Below are positions 1-8,984 of a stretch of 48,870 bases of DNA, piece by piece. Source of the DNA: Paraburkholderia elongata (GTDB lineage: Bacteria; Pseudomonadota; Gammaproteobacteria; Burkholderiales; Burkholderiaceae); NCBI RefSeq assembly GCF_013177735.1, contig NZ_WOEZ01000059.1, forward strand, positions 1 to 48,870. The letters are read 5' to 3'. The translations under genes and the position numbers were made by a program. The notes under the pieces are model-generated. The model searched no databases and had not been told where the DNA came from. It saw nothing but the letters and a program-made list of their open reading frames with translations. Numbering within the stretch: position 1 is the first letter of the stretch; every line of letters begins with the position of its first letter.

Positions 1-543
1 GGCCACGGCGGCTCGGGTGGCTCGGGTGGCTCGGGTGGCTCGGGTGGCTCAGGCGGTTCGGGCGGTTCGGGCGGTTCGGGCGGCTCCGGTGGCGGGGAAG
101 GCGGTGGCTCCGGAAACGGCGGTCACGGCGGCCCCGGCGGCGGGTCGGGGGGCGGGTCGGGGGGCGGCTCCGCTGGGGCCGGCTCCGGCAACCGGCACCC
201 GATCCCCAGCGGCCCTCTTTACCCCGTCGGGGAACTGGTGGGCCGCGGCCTGTCAGTGGCCTCGGTGAGCTGCGGCTCTAAAGGCGGCAACAGCCCTCTC
301 GCACCGATTACCACCTTGCTCGGCGGACTGACCGACGGCTTGGGCGGCGGCGGCTTGGGCGGCGGCACCTCGCACGGATCGTCGACGAGTTCCGCGACCA
401 ATCCGGCTGCACCACTGACCGGCCTAGTCGGCACGCTAACCAGCGCACTCGGCGGCGCAAGCGGCAGCTCATCTCCGCTCGCTCCGTTGACGAACCTGCT
501 CGGCGGCCTCACAGGTGGACTCGGCGGTGGCACCAAGCACTAG
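1..543 (+). CDS. Gly/Ser-rich collagen-like protein, 3' end only
   Basis: Frame 1 is open from the window edge to TAG at 541-543, giving about 180 residues; the start lies outside the window. The visible N-terminal part is nine perfect GGS units (bases 7-87), then looser Gly/Ser/Pro sequence. The C-terminal 100 residues contain two related blocks of the type SPLAPLTNLLGGLTGGL separated by low-complexity sequence. This arrangement resembles Burkholderiaceae proteins annotated as collagen-like triple-helix-repeat proteins, which are thought to be exported, but the repeat here is GGS rather than a classical G-X-Y collagen repeat. No catalytic motif is seen. The family link is by resemblance only. 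An overlapping Arg/Val/Ala-rich reading of the same bases is a frame shadow. Confidence 0.7.
   Translation, partial: GHGGSGGSGGSGGSGGSGGSGGSGGSGGSGGGEGGGSGNGGHGGPGGGSGGGSGGGSAGAGSGNRHPIPSGPLYPVGELVGRGLSVASVSCGSKGGNSPLAPITTLLGGLTDGLGGGGLGGGTSHGSSTSSATNPAAPLTGLVGTLTSALGGASGSSSPLAPLTNLLGGLTGGLGGGTKH
7..87 (+). repeat. 9-nt tandem repeat encoding (GGS)9
   Basis: Nine consecutive 9-nt units of the form GGN-GGN-TCN. Synonymous differences split them into a GGT-GGC-TCG group and a GGC-GGT-TCG group, suggesting two rounds of local unit duplication. Copy number is expected to vary by slippage. Confidence 0.85.
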
Positions 544-550
544 CCCGCAA

Positions 551-577
551 CACGTGGTGCCCCCAAGGCACCACGTG
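551..577. terminator. Hairpin after the GGS protein
   Basis: A perfect 11-bp inverted repeat (551-561 with 567-577, 5-nt loop) begins 7 nt after the stop codon. There is no T-run, so it may act as a bidirectional or factor-assisted terminator between convergent genes. Confidence 0.6.
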
Positions 578-666
578 TGCGACCTCCAGCGTGCAACAGA
601 AAGCAACCGGCCGGACCTGACTCGCATCACAGCTTCACGACGTCAGGCCCGGCACACTTCAAGTGT

Positions 667-1746
667 TCAACTAACCATTCCAGTTTGCGCTTCACGGATC
701 TCGCGAACGAGCGTCTGAACCAATTCCGCCGCCGGCATTGCACGTGAAAGTCGCACGGCCTGCCCTGCCCATTGAGCAGCATAGGCAGCGCTTCCCTGCG
801 CTTTCGCGGCCGCATGCAACGCCTTACCAGCGTCATAAGCGATCGGATAATCAGGCAGCGCGGGTCGCATTGGATCGTCGCCCAACTCACTAAACCGATT
901 CTCGATGCCGCGCGCCGCACGTCCAGAAATCGCGCTAATGAACGTCGTGCGACTGTGGGGATTCAGCAGTGCGGCCCGATATGCTGCGTCGGCAGCAGAT
1001 TCGGGCGATGCGACGAATGCGGTGCCGAGTTGCGCCGCCTGTGCGCCCAGCGCCAACGCAGCCGCGATGCCCGCGCCATCCATGATGCCGCCGGCCGCGA
1101 TCACCGGCAGCGGAATCTCGCGAACAATCAGTCGCACGAGCGCCATCGTACCGAGCAACTCGTCCGGGGCCAACGGGTCGAAATTTCCCCGATGACCGCC
1201 TGCCTCGTTGCCCTGCGCAACGAGGCCGTCCAGTCCTGCTGCATGGATCCGAGTTGCTTCGTCAAGACTGGTGGCACTCCCAAGCAGCATGATCCCGGCT
1301 TCGCGTAACGCAGCGATTTTCCTGGCCGACGGCAACCCGAAGTGAAAGCTGACCACAGCCGGACGCTCGTCGAGCAACATCTCGAGCATCGCATCGTCTT
1401 CGACAAAACTCGTATAGATCTCGCGCAGCGCCGTGGGTGGTTGAGCACCGAAGCGCGCGAAGTGCGGCGCCAGATACTCGAGCCAACGCGCCTCCCGAAC
1501 GGGATCGGCAACGGCCGGCGCATGGGCAAACACATTGACGTTAAACGGCTTGCTGCTCAACGCGCGTATTTCGTGGATCGCCGCCCGCGCGCTCTGCGCG
1601 TTCATCGCACCGACACCGAGCGAGCCCAATGCGCCCGCGTTCGATACCGCCGCAGCGAGCGCCGGCGTGCCCACGCCCGCCATCGGCGCCTGGATAATCG
1701 GCAAGACGACGCCCAACCGGGCGAGCAGATTCGCAGAGTCCTTCAT
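667..1746 (-). CDS. Nitronate monooxygenase / 2-nitropropane dioxygenase family flavoprotein
   Basis: The 359-residue protein has the hallmarks of the NMO family: an N-terminal QAPMAG segment near residue 20, a central [10 protein letters not shown] stretch and AAGGIMDG near the phosphate-binding end of a TIM barrel. These enzymes bind FMN and oxidise alkyl nitronates such as propionate-3-nitronate with O2; some members are enoyl reductase-like. The start at MKDSAN is chosen because a GGGGCTGAGG stretch lies just before it; the frame stays open 97 codons further upstream, but that part overlaps the tautomerase gene and reads as noise. It is the last gene of a minus-strand group with a tautomerase and an SDR. 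The substrate is not evident. Confidence 0.88.
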   Translation of the reverse strand: MKDSANLLARLGVVLPIIQAPMAGVGTPALAAAVSNAGALGSLGVGAMNAQSARAAIHEIRALSSKPFNVNVFAHAPAVADPVREARWLEYLAPHFARFGAQPPTALREIYTSFVEDDAMLEMLLDERPAVVSFHFGLPSARKIAALREAGIMLLGSATSLDEATRIHAAGLDGLVAQGNEAGGHRGNFDPLAPDELLGTMALVRLIVREIPLPVIAAGGIMDGAGIAAALALGAQAAQLGTAFVASPESAADAAYRAALLNPHSRTTFISAISGRAARGIENRFSELGDDPMRPALPDYPIAYDAGKALHAAAKAQGSAAYAAQWAGQAVRLSRAMPAAELVQTLVREIREAQTGMVS

Positions 1747-1775
1747 GGCCTCAGCCCCTTGAAATCGTGACGCGC

Positions 1776-1979
1776 TCAGCGTTGCCGTGCGCGTATGTCT
1801 GTGGTCGATTCGCCCCCCCAGCCCCAATTGTCCGTATCGATTTCCTCGATCACGACGAAAGTGGCTGCGGGGTCCTTGTGCAACACGCGCACCACAAGAT
1901 CGGTGGCGCCCTTGATCAACTCGGCCTTCTGCTCGCGCGTGACGCCTTCGCGCGTCACCTGAATATTGATGTACGGCAT
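1776..1979 (-). CDS. 4-oxalocrotonate tautomerase family protein
   Basis: A 67-residue protein starting [21 protein letters not shown]. Proline directly after the initiator Met is the catalytic base of the tautomerase superfamily, and the length is near the usual 60-70 residues. A C-terminal NWGWGGES segment matches the family's Trp/Gly region. Members form homohexamers or related oligomers and catalyse keto-enol tautomerisation. It lies 29 nt upstream of the nitronate monooxygenase and about 50 nt downstream of the SDR, so the three are probably co-transcribed and may act on one small carbonyl or nitro compound; that link is inferred. Confidence 0.9.
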   Translation of the reverse strand: MPYINIQVTREGVTREQKAELIKGATDLVVRVLHKDPAATFVVIEEIDTDNWGWGGESTTDIRARQR

Positions 1980-2030
1980 GATGCACTCCTTTCAGTTGTC
2001 CCAGGTTCGACGGGGTGTCGATGGGGTGTC

Positions 2031-2768
2031 TTACCACCTGCCGGCAGTCGACCCACCATCCACAGGCACGATGACGCCCGTGACGAACTTCGCATCGGTC
2101 AGATAGAGCACGGCATCGACAATGTCCTGAACCGCGCCGATCCGGCCCGCGGGTTGCATCGCCTTGAGGAATTCGTGCGTGCCACTGTCATGCAGCGGGG
2201 TGTCGATAATGCCGGGCGCGACGGCCGACACCTGCACGTTGTTCGCAGCCAGTTCGAGCGCGAGGCCGCGGGTCGCCGCATTGATGCCGCCTTTGATCAG
2301 CACCGGCAGCAACGCCGGCACGCTGACGTTCGGTTGCAGCGCGATACTCGCCGTGATATTCACGATGTGCCCCGCACCGTTGGCCGACATATGCGCGGCG
2401 GCTTGCTGCGTCGGATAGAAGAAGCCTTTGAGATTGGTGCCGACTATGGCGTCGAAATCTTCCGTCGTGTAGCCGGCGACCGGCTTCGCGATAAAGATAC
2501 CCGCGTTGTTCACCAGAATGTCGACGCGGCCAAACACAGCTATCGCGCGCTCGAACAGCACGCGTGCCGTTTCGGGGTCCGCGATATCGCCCGCCACGGC
2601 AAGAAAGTTCGGCGGAGCGCCAAGTTTGTCGGCGGCGGCGTTCAAGCGGCTCATCGTGCGGGCATTGCCGACGACGTTGTAGCCACGTTCCAGATAGGCC
2701 TTGACCAGCGCAAAGCCGATACCGCTAGACGCACCGGTGATGACGACAGTCTTGTTTTGAGTGTTCAT
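2031..2768 (-). CDS. SDR-family protein with the catalytic Tyr replaced
   Basis: A 245-residue short-chain dehydrogenase/reductase with the NAD(P)-binding TGASSGIG motif (11-18) and NNAG (87-90). The usual active site is Ser-Tyr-x-x-x-Lys. Here Lys159 is present but the Tyr position is Pro155 (segment [11 protein letters not shown]). Either another residue acts as the acid or the protein is not a standard reductase. Start at MNTQNK is supported by GGAG 9 nt upstream; MESNIMNTQ, five codons earlier, is an alternative. It is the first gene of the minus-strand SDR / tautomerase / monooxygenase group and is divergent from a LysR gene starting 170 nt away. Confidence 0.85.
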   Translation of the reverse strand: MNTQNKTVVITGASSGIGFALVKAYLERGYNVVGNARTMSRLNAAADKLGAPPNFLAVAGDIADPETARVLFERAIAVFGRVDILVNNAGIFIAKPVAGYTTEDFDAIVGTNLKGFFYPTQQAAAHMSANGAGHIVNITASIALQPNVSVPALLPVLIKGGINAATRGLALELAANNVQVSAVAPGIIDTPLHDSGTHEFLKAMQPAGRIGAVQDIVDAVLYLTDAKFVTGVIVPVDGGSTAGRW

Positions 2769-2938
2769 GATGTTCGACTCCATGGGTAAGGGAAAGCGAG
2801 GGAAAACGGCTGCGGGCCCCGTATCGGCGGACACCGCAGGGAGTCGCGATGTCTGTCCGGCTCCCATGCAACTGACTATACTTATGCCACCCGTGTCGAT
2901 AAATACGCCCATGTCGAATTCATTTGATACATCAGGTA

Positions 2939-3919
2939 ATGAATAGCCCGCGGATCATCGAACGAAACAGCAAGCGTCAGTTCGACGACTTGATGCTCGG
3001 CAGCATCGAGTTGTTCTGTCTCGCGGCGGAACTGGAGAGCTTTACGGACGCCGCCACCGCTGCCGGCGTCACGCCTGCGGCGGTGAGCCGCTCGGTGTCG
3101 CGGCTCGAGGAGCGCATGGAGGTGCGGCTCTTCGTCAGAACCACGCGCCGTATCCGGCTGACCGACGCGGGCAGGACGTACTACGAGCGTTGCCGCGAGG
3201 CGCTCGGACAACTCGTCGACGCAGAGCGCGAAGCGACCGGCCAGCAGTCCGCCGCCGCCGGCGTGTTGCGGATCAGCATGCCGACGCCCTATGCGCACTA
3301 TCGCGTGCTGCCCATCCTGCCGGCCTTCCGCGAACGGCATCCGCAGGTGCGGGTCGACGTGCACATCAGCAATCGCAACATCGACTTCGCCGAAGAAGGC
3401 TTCGATCTGGCCATTCGCGGCAGCGCGCCGGGCGAATCGAATCTGATTGCCCGCAAGCTCGAAGACGCGGAATTGGTCGTGGTGGCCAGTCGCGCTTACC
3501 TGTCGCGGGCCGGAACGCCGTCGTCGCTGGACGACCTCGCGCGCCACGATTGCATTCAGTTCGATCTGCCAAGCAGTGGCCGCAAGATTCCCTGGCTGTT
3601 CAAAAGCGGGGCGGACGTGCGGGAGCTTTTCACCGATGGCGGTTATACGAGCGCGGGCGATGTACTCGGCGGCGTGACGTTGGCGCGCAGCGGCGCGGGG
3701 CTCTTCCAGACGTATCGTTTCGTGGTTGAGCAGGACTTGGCGACTGGCGCTCTAGTGGAAGTGTTGCCGGCGCTCGGCGGCGCCTCGCGACCGTTCGTGC
3801 TGCTGTACCCCCACAAACGCCATCTGTCGTTGCGGGTGCGACGCTTCGTCGATTTTCTCGTCGAGACGCTCGGCTCCGCTCCGCGCGATGAGCTCACCTC
3901 TTCCCTCCTTGACGGCTGA
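2939..3919 (+). CDS. LysR-family transcriptional regulator
   Basis: About 326 residues. The N-terminal winged helix-turn-helix reads FTDAATAAGVTPAAVSRSVSRLEERM and is followed by the RTTRRIRLTDAGRTYYERC linker typical of LysR proteins; the rest is the periplasmic-binding-like effector domain. ATG at 2939 is used; TTG at 2924 and an internal ATG at 2992 (MLGSIELF) remain possible because no strong ribosome-binding site is seen. The gene is divergent from the SDR-tautomerase-monooxygenase group, the classical LysR-target layout, so it probably controls that group. A second LysR gene follows after 6 nt. Confidence 0.9.
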   Translation: MNSPRIIERNSKRQFDDLMLGSIELFCLAAELESFTDAATAAGVTPAAVSRSVSRLEERMEVRLFVRTTRRIRLTDAGRTYYERCREALGQLVDAEREATGQQSAAAGVLRISMPTPYAHYRVLPILPAFRERHPQVRVDVHISNRNIDFAEEGFDLAIRGSAPGESNLIARKLEDAELVVVASRAYLSRAGTPSSLDDLARHDCIQFDLPSSGRKIPWLFKSGADVRELFTDGGYTSAGDVLGGVTLARSGAGLFQTYRFVVEQDLATGALVEVLPALGGASRPFVLLYPHKRHLSLRVRRFVDFLVETLGSAPRDELTSSLLDG

Positions 3920-3925
3920 ACGACG

Positions 3926-4852
3926 ATGGATCGAATCGACGCGATGAAGGTATTCGTCTCCGCCCTCGACGAGGGCAGCCTTGCCGCGGCAGGCCGGCGT
4001 CTCGGCCGCTCGCCCGCCGCCGTGAGCCGGGCCATTGCGTTTCTCGAAGCGCATGTCGGCATGGCGCTACTGCATCGCACAACGCGCACGATCAAGCTGA
4101 GCGAAGCCGGCGAGCGTTACGCTGCCTCGTGCCGGCGAATCCTGACCGACCTCGAAGAAGCCGATCTGACGATTGCCGGCGAACGCGCGGCGCCACGCGG
4201 CACGCTGACGCTGACCGCGCCCGTGGCCGCCGGTCAGGACTTTCTGCGCCCGCTGCTCGACGAGTTTGTGGACCTGTATCCGGATGTCACCGCGCGCCTC
4301 TACCTGCTCGACCGCCCCGCTAACCTGATCGACGAAGGGATCGACGTCGCGCTGCGCATTGCCCACCTGGCCGATTCGACGCTCATCGCGATGCCGGTCG
4401 GTGAAGTGCGCAGAGTGGTTGCCGCCGCGCCGCGCTATCTCGCCAAACATCCGCGTCTCGAGGACCCCGGCGATCTCGCCCAACACCGAATCATTTCGAT
4501 GACGCATTTCGGCGTCGATTCGTGGAGCTTTCCGTCGTCGAACAATTCGGCCGCTCCGCAAACGGTGCACTTCACGCCGCGGCTGATCGTCAACAGCGTG
4601 CAAGGCGCGGTGGCCTCCGCCGTTGAAGGCTACGGCGTCACGCGGCTCTTTTCGTACCACGTCGCCGAGCAGGTCCGCGAAGCTTCATTGAAGATCGTGC
4701 TGACCGGTTACGAGCAGGCGCCGCTCCCCGTTCATCTGCTCACGCCGCAAGGCCGCCTCGCGGTGCCGAAAGTCCGGGCCTTCGTCGACTTCGCGGTACC
4801 GCGTCTGCGCACCCATTTCAGCGCGCTCAAAGCGATCACCGACGCGGATTAA
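3926..4852 (+). CDS. LysR-family transcriptional regulator (second of a tandem pair)
   Basis: A 308-residue LysR protein starting MDRIDAMKVFVSALDEGSL, with the helix-turn-helix segment AAAGRRLGRSPAAVSRAIAFLE and the HRTTRTIKLSEAGERY linker. The C-terminal two-thirds match the effector-binding domain of the group that includes DsdC/GcvA-like aromatic-responsive regulators, though no ligand can be inferred. It begins 6 nt after the preceding LysR stop, so the two are translated from one transcript. It precedes an MFS pump by about 200 nt, so the pump is a plausible target. Confidence 0.9.
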   Translation: MDRIDAMKVFVSALDEGSLAAAGRRLGRSPAAVSRAIAFLEAHVGMALLHRTTRTIKLSEAGERYAASCRRILTDLEEADLTIAGERAAPRGTLTLTAPVAAGQDFLRPLLDEFVDLYPDVTARLYLLDRPANLIDEGIDVALRIAHLADSTLIAMPVGEVRRVVAAAPRYLAKHPRLEDPGDLAQHRIISMTHFGVDSWSFPSSNNSAAPQTVHFTPRLIVNSVQGAVASAVEGYGVTRLFSYHVAEQVREASLKIVLTGYEQAPLPVHLLTPQGRLAVPKVRAFVDFAVPRLRTHFSALKAITDAD

Positions 4853-4876
4853 ACCGTCACGCGGAAGAATGTCTGC

Positions 4877-4904
4877 CGCGCGACGGCGATTCTCTCGCCG
4901 CGCG
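4877..4904. terminator. GC-rich hairpin after the LysR pair
   Basis: CGGCGA (4884-4889) pairs with TCGCCG (4895-4900), extended by flanking CGCG arms with a small bulge. It lies about 25 nt after the LysR stop and has no T-run. Confidence 0.35.
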
Positions 4905-5048
4905 TTCGTCCTTAAACTGCTTTCCATGGGTAAGAGCTGCGGCCAAACCTGGTCGCAGCGCCAAACGCATGGAGCAGGCAATGGACTCGGAACGGAACGT
5001 GGTGCTCATCGCCGGTGCGCGGATACGCGCCGAATCACAGGGGGCGTT

Positions 5049-6332
5049 ATGAATCAGCCAGCCAATGTGGCGCCCCGTGGGGTCGGGTTCGCGAACGCGA
5101 ACCCGACCAGCTATGCCACACGAAATACGCTCTACTGGCGCCGCAACCTTTTCATTTGCGTGTTCGGCTCGTTTACGACGCTCGTCAGTCTGAGCATGTT
5201 GCTGCCGTTTCTGCCGCTCTATGTGCAGCAACTCGGCGTGACTTCGCAGGCCGCGATCGTGCAGTGGTCGGGCGTGGCGTTTGGTGCGACCTTTCTCGGC
5301 ACGGCCGTCACGGCGCCGCTCTGGGGGCGTCTCGCCGATCGTTATGGACGCAAGCCGATGCTCGTGAGAGCCGCGGTCAGCATGGCGATTGTGATGTCGT
5401 TGATCGGCATGGCGCACAACGTGACCGAACTGGTGGTGTTGCGGCTGCTGGCCGGATTGATCGGTGGATATGCATCGGCGTCGATTGTGATGATCGGCAC
5501 CCAGGCGCCGCGTGAACGCGCGGGGTGGGCACTCGGCATCCTGTCGACCGGCTCGCTGGCAGGCAGTCTCGCGGGTCCGCTGGTCGGCGGTCTGCTGCCA
5601 TCGCTGATCAGCATTCGCAGCACGTTCTTCGCCGGCGGCGCCATGATCGCGGTCGCCGCGGTACTGACGATCCTGTTCGTACGAGAAGATTTTCAGCCTG
5701 ACGCCGATACCAAAGCGCGCGCCTCAAGCCACCCCACAGCGCGCCCCACGGCGCCGAAGCTGGCCAACCGCACCGTAATGGTCGCGCTGCTGCTCACCGC
5801 GATGATGGTGCTGCTCGCCAATATGTCGATCGAACCGATCATCACCGTGTATATCGCGCACCTCAATGTGCCGACCGACCACCTCGCCCGTACCGCCGGC
5901 ATTGTGATGGCATGCTCGGCGTTCGGCAGCATGCTGACTGCGGCGCGGCTTGGCGCACTGGCGGACCGGATCGGCAGTTGGAACGTGATTATCGGTTGCC
6001 TCGTGTTGACCGGACTCATCATGGTGCCGCAAGCGTTCGTCACGCAGTGGTGGCAACTGGCGCTCCTGCGCGGTTTGATGGGCATGACGCTGGCTGGCCT
6101 GCTGCCGTCGATTGCGAAACTGGTTCGGCAGGCGGTCAGCGAACACGAGTCGGGAACGATGCTCGGGTATCTTCAGTCGGCGCAATTCGCCGGTCAGGTG
6201 ATCGGGCCTCTGATCGGTGGAGTGATAGGCGTTCATCTCGGTCTGCACGCTGTGTTCTTCGTCACAGGTTCGCTGTTGATTGCTTGTGCCGTGCTCGGTC
6301 AGGTTGTGCGTAATAGGTCAATGCATGCGTGA
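5049..6332 (+). CDS. Major facilitator superfamily transporter (MdtG-like multidrug efflux type)
   Basis: A 427-residue inner-membrane protein with about 12 hydrophobic segments in two halves, separated by a polar loop (around DADTKARASSHPTARPTAPK). The MFS motif A is clear after the second helix (GRLADRYGRKP), and a related GALADRIG sequence occurs in the second half, as in drug:H+ antiporters. Start at MNQPAN is chosen for the AGGGGGC ribosome-binding site; the frame stays open 60 codons further upstream but that part is basic, non-membrane sequence. Substrate is unknown; the preceding LysR gene may regulate it. Confidence 0.88.
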   Translation: MNQPANVAPRGVGFANANPTSYATRNTLYWRRNLFICVFGSFTTLVSLSMLLPFLPLYVQQLGVTSQAAIVQWSGVAFGATFLGTAVTAPLWGRLADRYGRKPMLVRAAVSMAIVMSLIGMAHNVTELVVLRLLAGLIGGYASASIVMIGTQAPRERAGWALGILSTGSLAGSLAGPLVGGLLPSLISIRSTFFAGGAMIAVAAVLTILFVREDFQPDADTKARASSHPTARPTAPKLANRTVMVALLLTAMMVLLANMSIEPIITVYIAHLNVPTDHLARTAGIVMACSAFGSMLTAARLGALADRIGSWNVIIGCLVLTGLIMVPQAFVTQWWQLALLRGLMGMTLAGLLPSIAKLVRQAVSEHESGTMLGYLQSAQFAGQVIGPLIGGVIGVHLGLHAVFFVTGSLLIACAVLGQVVRNRSMHA

Positions 6333-6383
6333 CGGTCTTCTGGTTGCAGCCCGACTTGAGTTCGTCGGACTGCTTACGTCCGA

Positions 6384-7427
6384 TTAAAGACGAGCGACAT
6401 CGACGATGGCATCGGCAAATGCCTTCGGCGCTTCCTGTGGCAGGTTATGTCCGATGCCGCCGTCGATGTTCCGGTGCAGATACTTGCCGGCGAACTTCTT
6501 CGCGTAGGCTGCCGGATCGGGATGCGGAGCGCCGTTGGCGTCGCCCTCCATCGTGATAGTTGGAACCGAGATGGTCGGCGCCTTCGCCAGACGCGCTTCG
6601 AGCTCGTCGTATTGCGGTTCGCCCTTGACCAGCCCCAGACGCCAGCGGTAGTTATGAATCACCACCGCGACGTGATCGGGATTGTTGAACGATTCAGCCG
6701 AGCGGTCGAACGTTGCATCGTCGAAATTCCATTTCGGCGACGCGAGACGCCAGATCAGCTTGTTGAAGTCGTGGCGGTTCGCTTCATACCCGGCATAGCC
6801 GCGCTCCGTGGCGAAATAGAACTGATACCACCAGGCCAGCTCAGCCTTCGGCGGCAGCGGCTTCTTGTTGGCTTCCTGACTGCCGATCAGATACCCGCTC
6901 ACCGACACCATCGCCTTGCACCGCTGCGGCCACAGCGCGGCAATGATATTCACCGTGCGCGCGCCCCAATCGAAGCCGCCGAAGATCGCTTTGTCGATCT
7001 TCAATGCGTCCATCAAGGCAATGATGTCGACGGCAACCACAGCCTGCTGACCGTTGCGAGGCGTATCCGCCGACAGGAACCGTGTCGAACCATAACCGCG
7101 CAGATACGGCACGATGACCCGATAGCCCGCGGCTGCAAGCATTGGCGTGACTTCGGCAAAGCTATAGATATCGTAGGGCCAGCCGTGCAGCAGGATGACC
7201 ACCGGTCCATTCTGCGGACCCGCCTCCGCATAACCCATGCTGAGCGTTCCGGTGTTGACCTGCCGGATATTGTCGAACGAAGCAACACGCGTTGCAGCGT
7301 TCGTATTGGGTGGCGTGCCGTTCGACTGCGCCTTGGCGAGTCCGCTTAAACCCAACTCCATCAAACTGATACCAGCAACTGTCGTCCCAAGCAGACGACG
7401 ACGTCGAGTATTGATCTGGTCCGGCAT
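6384..7427 (-). CDS. Tat-exported alpha/beta hydrolase, epoxide hydrolase-like
   Basis: A 347-residue protein. It starts with a twin-arginine type signal (TRRRRLLG at 7-14, hydrophobic stretch, AKAQS near 31-35), so it should be folded in the cytoplasm and exported. The mature part has the epoxide-hydrolase oxyanion motif HGWP (81-84), a nucleophile elbow GGFDWGA with Asp153, and a late GIGHNLPQE histidine. Asp as nucleophile with HGxP points to epoxide hydrolase rather than esterase or haloalkane dehalogenase. A strong GGAGGAG site precedes the ATG. Its upstream region carries a conserved promoter block also found before the thioredoxin-like and DUF4148 genes, suggesting control by the adjacent two-component system. 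Confidence 0.85.
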   Translation of the reverse strand: MPDQINTRRRRLLGTTVAGISLMELGLSGLAKAQSNGTPPNTNAATRVASFDNIRQVNTGTLSMGYAEAGPQNGPVVILLHGWPYDIYSFAEVTPMLAAAGYRVIVPYLRGYGSTRFLSADTPRNGQQAVVAVDIIALMDALKIDKAIFGGFDWGARTVNIIAALWPQRCKAMVSVSGYLIGSQEANKKPLPPKAELAWWYQFYFATERGYAGYEANRHDFNKLIWRLASPKWNFDDATFDRSAESFNNPDHVAVVIHNYRWRLGLVKGEPQYDELEARLAKAPTISVPTITMEGDANGAPHPDPAAYAKKFAGKYLHRNIDGGIGHNLPQEAPKAFADAIVDVARL

Positions 7428-7521
7428 CGCTGATTCTCCTCCAAGATTAGCCACACAAGCGCAGTGCATGTCTGCCTTGCGAAGCCAGAAAATCTGGCCT
7501 GGAAGTATTAAAACTCGGGGA

Positions 7522-7597
7522 CGTATCTGGCATGTGTCTGCAAGGAGCGCCAGTGAAACGTTATGTATTTACCGACGGCGCAGATACATTGAGATAC
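7522..7597 (-). promoter_or_regulatory. Conserved promoter block, copy C (upstream of the hydrolase)
   Basis: Read on the minus strand this 76-nt block starts GTATCTCAATGTATCTG and ends CCAGATACG, with a TACATAACGTTTCA-like centre. It aligns with blocks at 10274-10350 and 11032-11108. It contains GTATC repeated at a 10-nt spacing, the pattern bound by OmpR-type regulators. It lies 95 nt before the hydrolase start. Confidence 0.65.
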
Positions 7598-7667
7598 AGA
7601 GAGGGGGGAGTTGATGCTCATCGCCGAGAAGATGCGGCATACAACGCAATCAGCGAGCTATCGGAAT

Positions 7668-8984
7668 CTAGTTAACGCCTTTCAGCACGAGCCTGGCTTC
7701 CAAGCCACCGTCGGGCCGATTATGCAACGACAGCGTCGCGTCCATCGCCAAAGCGAGTTGCCGCGCAATCGCGAGGCCCAGACCGGTACCGCCGGTTCCG
7801 CGATTGCGCGATCCTTCCAGCCGATAGAACGGTTCAAACACCGCTTCCAGCGACTCAGCCGGAATACCCGGTCCGCGGTCGAGCACGGAGACCGTCACGT
7901 GCCCGTCCTGCGAGGCGACTCTGATCTCTGCCGCCCCACCGAACTTCAGCGCGTTGTCGACGAGATTGCCGACGATCCGGCGCAACGCTTGAGGACGCGT
8001 CACCATTGCAGTGTCGATTCGCCCGTGCAGCGAAACGTCCTTGCCGGCATCCACATAGTCGAGCACGAGGCTGTCGAACAGCGCATCCGGATCGATACGC
8101 AGAGGCGCCTCACTGGCGCCGTGCATGGTGCGCGCGTACGTGACACCTTCCTTGACCATCGTTTCCATTTCCTGCAGGTCCTGCTGCAGCTTGGCTCCCT
8201 GTGGGCTGTCGTCCATCACGTCGACGCGCAAACGCATGCGGGTAATCGGCGTTTGCAGGTCGTGCGAAATCGCCGCGAGGATCTGCAAGCGCTCGGTCAT
8301 GTATAGCCTGATGCGGTCCTGCATGGCGTTGAACGCCCGCGCCGCGCGCGCCACTTCGTCCGGTCCGTCTTCGGGCAGGCGCTCCACCTTCAGGTCGGGG
8401 CCCAGGGTATCGGCCGCTCGCGCCAACTGGCTCAGCGGGCTCGTCGCCAGCCGTACCGCCAGCCAGCAGCATGCGGCCAGCACCACCAGTTGCAGCACCA
8501 GCACCCACGACAACCACGGCGACAGCGGCGCGCCTGGCATGGGGTGATAGTCGATCGTCAGCGGCGTGCCGTCACTCAACTGCAGATGGACCTGCAGGCG
8601 CTCTGGGTCACCGGGAACAGCGTTGGCCGTTAGCGGATAGCGCTTGCCGATACCGTCTGCGATAGATTGAGCCACCCTCGCCGAGAGCTCCGCATCCGGA
8701 GGTGCGCCGGCGACCCCTGCCCCCAGGTTGAAGGTATAGGTGCGCCGCGCCAGCCTTGGCAGCCATTCGGCGCGTTCGTTAGCGGGTAGATGATCGAGCA
8801 GCGCGACGGAACTGGTGACCTCGCGTTCGATGTAACCCATCATCACGTTCGTCATGGTCTGGTCCCGCTCCGTCATGGTGAGCCAGACCGACAGCGTTTG
8901 CACCAGCGCAAGACTGACGAAGAGAATCAGGGCCAGCCGCGCGAACAAGGTACGCGGCCAACGCAGCAATGTATTCAGCTTCAT
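7668..8984 (-). CDS. Sensor histidine kinase, EnvZ-type
   Basis: A 438-residue membrane kinase. One hydrophobic segment lies near residues 15-36 and another near 157-180, flanking a periplasmic sensor of about 120 residues. A HAMP-like linker (LATSPLSQLARAADTLG) follows, then the dimerisation/phosphoacceptor helix ISHDLQTPITRM with His241, and the ATPase core with NLVDNALKFG, DRGPGIP and GTGLGLAIARQLA. The start codon overlaps the response regulator stop by 4 nt (8981-8984), so the two are translationally coupled. It autophosphorylates and passes phosphate to that regulator. The signal is not evident. Confidence 0.95.
   Translation of the reverse strand: MKLNTLLRWPRTLFARLALILFVSLALVQTLSVWLTMTERDQTMTNVMMGYIEREVTSSVALLDHLPANERAEWLPRLARRTYTFNLGAGVAGAPPDAELSARVAQSIADGIGKRYPLTANAVPGDPERLQVHLQLSDGTPLTIDYHPMPGAPLSPWLSWVLVLQLVVLAACCWLAVRLATSPLSQLARAADTLGPDLKVERLPEDGPDEVARAARAFNAMQDRIRLYMTERLQILAAISHDLQTPITRMRLRVDVMDDSPQGAKLQQDLQEMETMVKEGVTYARTMHGASEAPLRIDPDALFDSLVLDYVDAGKDVSLHGRIDTAMVTRPQALRRIVGNLVDNALKFGGAAEIRVASQDGHVTVSVLDRGPGIPAESLEAVFEPFYRLEGSRNRGTGGTGLGLAIARQLALAMDATLSLHNRPDGGLEARLVLKGVN

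Noticed and set aside
7..87. Possible CRISPR array from the tandem repeats
   Set aside because: The units are 9 nt, directly adjacent and in frame; there are no spacers and no cas genes.
17..268. Plus-strand ORF rich in Arg, Val and Ala
   Set aside because: It is the second frame of the GGS repeat; the third-position pattern and continuity support frame 1 only.
1747..2037. 97-codon N-terminal extension of the nitronate monooxygenase
   Set aside because: It overlaps the tautomerase gene, has noise-like composition, and a ribosome-binding site supports the internal ATG at 1746.
1767..2789. 340-residue plus-strand ORF
   Set aside because: Antisense to the tautomerase and SDR genes; Arg/His/Asp-rich composition typical of a shadow frame.
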